A stretch of 14,774 nucleotides of DNA from an uncultured Alphaproteobacteria bacterium (GTDB lineage: Bacteria > Pseudomonadota > Alphaproteobacteria > RF32 > CAG-239), in the NCBI GenBank assembly GCA_934271195.1, contig CAKQRB010000067.1:1-14774 (forward strand). The letters run 5' to 3'. Below the pieces are notes generated by a model, which was given only the letters and a program-made list of their open reading frames with translations, searched no databases and was not told the DNA's origin. Positions within the stretch are counted from its first letter, which is position 1. Every line of letters starts with the position of its first letter. Shown here piece after piece: positions 12,202 to 14,774 of the stretch. The translations under genes and the position numbers were made by a program.

Positions 12202-12270
12202 GGATACACATATCCACCATATGAAAAACAATACACATCAGTGTCACTAATGTCAATATAGTTTCATATG
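12202..12270. repeat. Symmetric nested palindrome downstream of truA
   Basis: Two palindromes share one centre at 12244. The outer arms CATATGAAA (12218-12226) / TTTCATATG (12262-12270) are perfect. The inner one, ACATcAGTG-t-CACTaATGT (12235-12253), has one mismatch in its 9-bp arms. Eight unpaired bases lie on each side between them. A separate hairpin GGATA-CACA-TATCC lies at 12202-12215. It could be a 3' mRNA structure, a protein-binding site or a small mobile element. Nothing decides between these. Confidence 0.6.
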
Positions 12271-12286
12271 AACTGTGAATAAGGCG

Positions 12287-13027
12287 CTAATATTCCACGC
12301 GAGTTAAGTATAATCCGCAGGCCGGAGCGTTGGGACCGGCCATGCGCCTGTCGCAAGCTTCCAGAATTGTTTTGATATCTTCCGGCTGCCGGCGGCCGTC
12401 GCCGACTTCGCGCAAGGTGCCAACCATGTTTCTGACCTGATGGTGCAAAAAAGAGCGGGCTTCGACGATGAAGACGATTTCTTCGCCGTGTTGTTCAATA
12501 TCCAGCCGGTCAAGGGTTTTTATCGGAGATTTGGCCTGACAGGCGGCGGCGCGGAAAGATGTAAAATCGTGCTTGCCGAGCAGGTATCGCGCGCCTTGCC
12601 GCATTTTTTCCACATCCAGCGGAACAGGAACCCACCAAACGCGGTCTTTTTCAATGGCCGGCGGGGCTTTGCGGTTTAAGATACGATAGATGTAGCCGCG
12701 GCCTTTGGCTGAAAAGCGGGCGTGAAAATCAGGGGAAACTTTTTCGACTTCCAATACGGAAACGGGAGCTTCTCTTAAACGCAGGTGAGCGTTATAAGCC
12801 TCGCGCATACGAAAAGTATCCCAGTCTTTTTCAACATCAAAATGGGCGACCTGTTTGAGAGCATGAACACCGGCATCGGTTCTTCCGGCACCGGCAACCT
12901 CAGTCTTTGTGCCGGTAAAAGCGAAAAGAGCATTTTCCAAATGCTCTTGTACGCTCGGACCGTCCAGTTGTCTTTGCCAGCCCAGTAAATTTGTGCCGTC
13001 GTATTCTACGGTAATTTTATAACGCAT
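12287..13027 (-). CDS. truA: tRNA pseudouridine synthase A
   Basis: TruA makes pseudouridine at positions 38-40 of the tRNA anticodon arm. The 246-residue protein is of normal length and has the conserved opening YKITVEYDGTNLLGWQRQ. The catalytic loop is GAGRTDAGVHA with nucleophile Asp51. FHARFSAKGRGYIYRI follows, then the C-terminal KSPIKTLDRL and FLHHQVRNMVGTLREVGDGR blocks. Its ATG shares one base with the stop codon of the upstream oxidoreductase gene (TAATG), so it is translated by reinitiation. No independent ribosome binding site is needed. Two terminators lie downstream. Confidence 0.97.
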   Translation of the reverse strand: MRYKITVEYDGTNLLGWQRQLDGPSVQEHLENALFAFTGTKTEVAGAGRTDAGVHALKQVAHFDVEKDWDTFRMREAYNAHLRLREAPVSVLEVEKVSPDFHARFSAKGRGYIYRILNRKAPPAIEKDRVWWVPVPLDVEKMRQGARYLLGKHDFTSFRAAACQAKSPIKTLDRLDIEQHGEEIVFIVEARSFLHHQVRNMVGTLREVGDGRRQPEDIKTILEACDRRMAGPNAPACGLYLTRVEY

Positions 13028-14049
13028 TATTCGGCGGCGACTTTCAGGGCTGCGTTGTTATCCTGCATAAAAAAACCGAGCTTTTGCTGAACCCCCCAGA
13101 TGACACGTAGAGCTTCCAAGGCGTTTTCTCCGGTAATGCGCGGCGTTTCTTTGCCGTTGATGCAGTTGATAAAGTGGTTTAATTCTGCCTGCAGCGGTTG
13201 GTTTGTCGGGATAAACAACTGCTCGACGCTGCCTTTTAAGCCATAGTGCATCCATTCCGGAATTTCTTCCTGATTGACATAGGGCATACGTCCCTGAGTG
13301 TGAACGTTAATGCTCTGGTTGATGAAGTCCATGTCAATGTAGTTGGTATCGGTCGTAACGGTCATGGTTCTGACGCGAGCCTGAGTGATGCGGCTGGCCG
13401 TTATGTTGGCCGTGACACCGTTTTCAAACTCAAGCAGTGCGGTGATGTAATCTTTGCCGGAAACGTGGTCTGGCGTTTTGACCGATACGGCATTGATGCT
13501 TTTGACCGGAGATTTAACCAGAGAAAGGATAATCTCGGCATCGTGAATCATCAGATCCATGGCGACATCAACGTCGGTGATACGGCCTGAGGCGGCAGAC
13601 ATGCGTTGTGCCGTCAGCGAGCGAATCTTAGACGTATCGGAAAGCAGACGGTGCATTTGCTCAACCGCCGGATTGAACTGTTCAATATGGCCGACCAGCA
13701 ATGTGACATTGTTGTCTTTTGCCGCCTTAATCAGACGATTGCATTCTTCTTCCGTGGTGGCCAGCGGTTTTTCCATCATACAGTGGATTTTGCGCGTTAA
13801 GAAAAATTCGCCGACATCAGCATGGGTGACAGATGTGGTTACAACACTGACGGCATCAACATTGGCCGCAACTTCTTCCATGGAAGAAAAAGCCTTGATG
13901 CCGAAAGTTTCTGCCGCAGCTTTGGCGGCATCGGGGAAAATGTCGTAAACGCCGACAAGCTCGACGTTATTTAGAGCCTTATAAGTTTTAAGATGGTTCT
14001 TGCCCATCATGCCAGCGCCAATTACTGCCACTCTAATTTTATCAGTCAT
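13027..14049 (-). CDS. Gfo/Idh/MocA-family NAD(P)-dependent oxidoreductase, GnnA-like
   Basis: This 340-residue sugar dehydrogenase has a Rossmann nucleotide-binding motif VIGAGMMG (GxGxxG at 11-16), the dinucleotide-domain EKP motif (Glu93, Lys94, Pro95), and VGHIEQFNPAV followed by DLMIHDAEIIL in the catalytic domain. The HxE-x-FNPA and MIHD elements and the ITALLEFENGVTANITASRIT block recall GnnA. GnnA is the UDP-GlcNAc 3-dehydrogenase that supplies 3-amino sugars for lipid A or surface glycans. The GnnB aminotransferase partner is not in the window, so the substrate is inferred. GAGG lies 9 bases before ATG 14049. It is coupled to truA by a TAATG overlap, although the two have no known functional link. 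Confidence 0.87.
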   Translation of the reverse strand: MTDKIRVAVIGAGMMGKNHLKTYKALNNVELVGVYDIFPDAAKAAAETFGIKAFSSMEEVAANVDAVSVVTTSVTHADVGEFFLTRKIHCMMEKPLATTEEECNRLIKAAKDNNVTLLVGHIEQFNPAVEQMHRLLSDTSKIRSLTAQRMSAASGRITDVDVAMDLMIHDAEIILSLVKSPVKSINAVSVKTPDHVSGKDYITALLEFENGVTANITASRITQARVRTMTVTTDTNYIDMDFINQSINVHTQGRMPYVNQEEIPEWMHYGLKGSVEQLFIPTNQPLQAELNHFINCINGKETPRITGENALEALRVIWGVQQKLGFFMQDNNAALKVAAE

Positions 14050-14172
14050 AAAATTTGCCTCTATATTTGTTTTTGGATTAATTTTAGTTTACATATACCA
14101 ATAAATTTGGTAAAAAGCTTTTAAATTCTTGTTACATATTGTTACAATCGTTATTAAAGGATGTCCGCGCTC

Positions 14173-14774
14173 ATGAAAATTTCTCGTTTCTATCTCTTTA
14201 TTCCGGCTGTGTTTTCTTTGTTTTTGGCAGGTTGTGCCAGTGATGAGCCCAAGTGGGGCACGGAAAAAATCGAGGTGGAAGAAATGCCTTTTGCCATGGA
14301 GCCTGAAAAAGTAAACGGCAGGCTGGATGTGTATTCTTCCATGGCGAGAGCGGTTAAATATAATGTGGACGTAATGTCACAGAATATGAGAAAAAAACTC
14401 GGGAATCCGAGCAAACTGACGGCGCGCGAGCTGTTGAACAGCGTGAACGGCGCGGTGAGCGGCGAAGAGAATCCTCTGTATAATTCTATTCGTCTTTTGG
14501 ATTTTTCTGTGTTGTTCGCAGTGGCGAATCTGGAAGAGAGCGATGTGGCCGAGAATGAGATGGTTTATGCAAAAGCATCGCAATATCTGGCGCTCGCAGC
14601 TATCCGTTCTCATCAAAACGCTTTGTTCTCCCTCAAAAAAATTGCCGAGATTGACCGTTTGTTGAAAAAACAGCAGAAGAATTTGGCTGATCTTAATGCC
14701 AAGCTGGAGAAAAGAGGCAGTTTGAGCGAGGGAGAAAAAGAATATAAAAAAGGTTTGGATGTAGCGGTTTATGA
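14173..14774 (+). CDS. Lipoprotein resembling the start of a TolC-family outer-membrane factor (partial)
   Basis: The frame runs open from ATG 14173 to the window end (200 codons plus 2 bases), so the 3' part is missing. The N-terminus MKISRFYLFIPAVFSLFLAGC is a lipoprotein signal with lipobox LAGC (lipidated Cys21). Residues about 50-70 (LDVYSSMARAVKYNVDVMSQNMRKKL) resemble the first helix of TolC-type efflux channels, where an SxARAxKYN-like segment is common. Long charged helices follow (SLKKIAEIDRLLKKQQKNLADLNAKLEKRG). The protein would then sit in the outer membrane as an export duct. An in-frame ATG at 14161 is also possible, since AAAGG abuts it; 14173 is preferred because the signal begins there. 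The TolC reading is tentative. Confidence 0.65.
   Translation, partial: MKISRFYLFIPAVFSLFLAGCASDEPKWGTEKIEVEEMPFAMEPEKVNGRLDVYSSMARAVKYNVDVMSQNMRKKLGNPSKLTARELLNSVNGAVSGEENPLYNSIRLLDFSVLFAVANLEESDVAENEMVYAKASQYLALAAIRSHQNALFSLKKIAEIDRLLKKQQKNLADLNAKLEKRGSLSEGEKEYKKGLDVAVY

Noticed and set aside
1..14774. tRNA genes, CRISPR arrays, insertion sequences
   Set aside because: No T-loop GTTCGAATC-type sequence with a matching acceptor stem, no regularly spaced repeat-spacer pattern and no transposase motif was seen on either strand.

Overview
This window looks like part of the chromosome of a moderately AT-rich alphaproteobacterium. Three arrangements point there: an Fo-only ATP synthase operon (atpI-atpB-atpE-atpF'-atpF) with no F1 genes attached, a DUF721 gene followed by a DsbA-like gene, and the order pal-cpoB(ybgF)-tilS. 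A GTCATTGCCGGA-type palindrome, common in alphaproteobacterial intergenic DNA, sits at the left edge. A low-GC, gut-type or host-associated Rhodospirillales-like lineage is my guess and is not proven.

Layout. Bases 1-203 hold repeats and a terminator. On the minus strand follow a small HTH protein (204-464) behind a strikingly structured leader (473-683), then fliP and fliO (697-1729), which encode parts of the flagellar export gate. On the plus strand come DUF721 (DciA-like) and a DsbA-like thiol oxidoreductase, then the five Fo genes (3193-5666), closed by a strong terminator. On the minus strand are an unknown 95-residue protein and prephenate dehydratase (pheA). On the plus strand are pal, cpoB and tilS (7213-9858), the envelope and tRNA cluster. 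On the minus strand, between tilS and truA, is an accessory-looking block (9986-12098): a GH24/T4-lysozyme-like muramidase with no signal peptide, then two complete and one truncated tandem copies of a secreted cysteine-containing protein. Next, also on the minus strand, come a Gfo/Idh/MocA oxidoreductase (GnnA-like) and truA, overlapping as TAATG. The window ends inside a plus-strand lipoprotein gene that resembles the start of a TolC-family outer-membrane factor.

Two parts deserve attention. First, the region upstream of the small HTH gene folds on paper into a long closing helix (about 21 base pairs in three blocks) around a three-way junction. The far strand of that helix overlaps the 5' arm of an intrinsic terminator, and the ribosome binding site downstream can pair with a neighbouring segment. 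This is riboswitch- or attenuator-like, and I do not recognise the class. Second, the muramidase followed by duplicated, locally divergent periplasmic proteins has the layout of an effector with its immunity genes. No secretion apparatus is visible, so that reading is an inference. The rest is ordinary core genome with a few sequence oddities, such as the eroded glycine motif in the ATP synthase c subunit.
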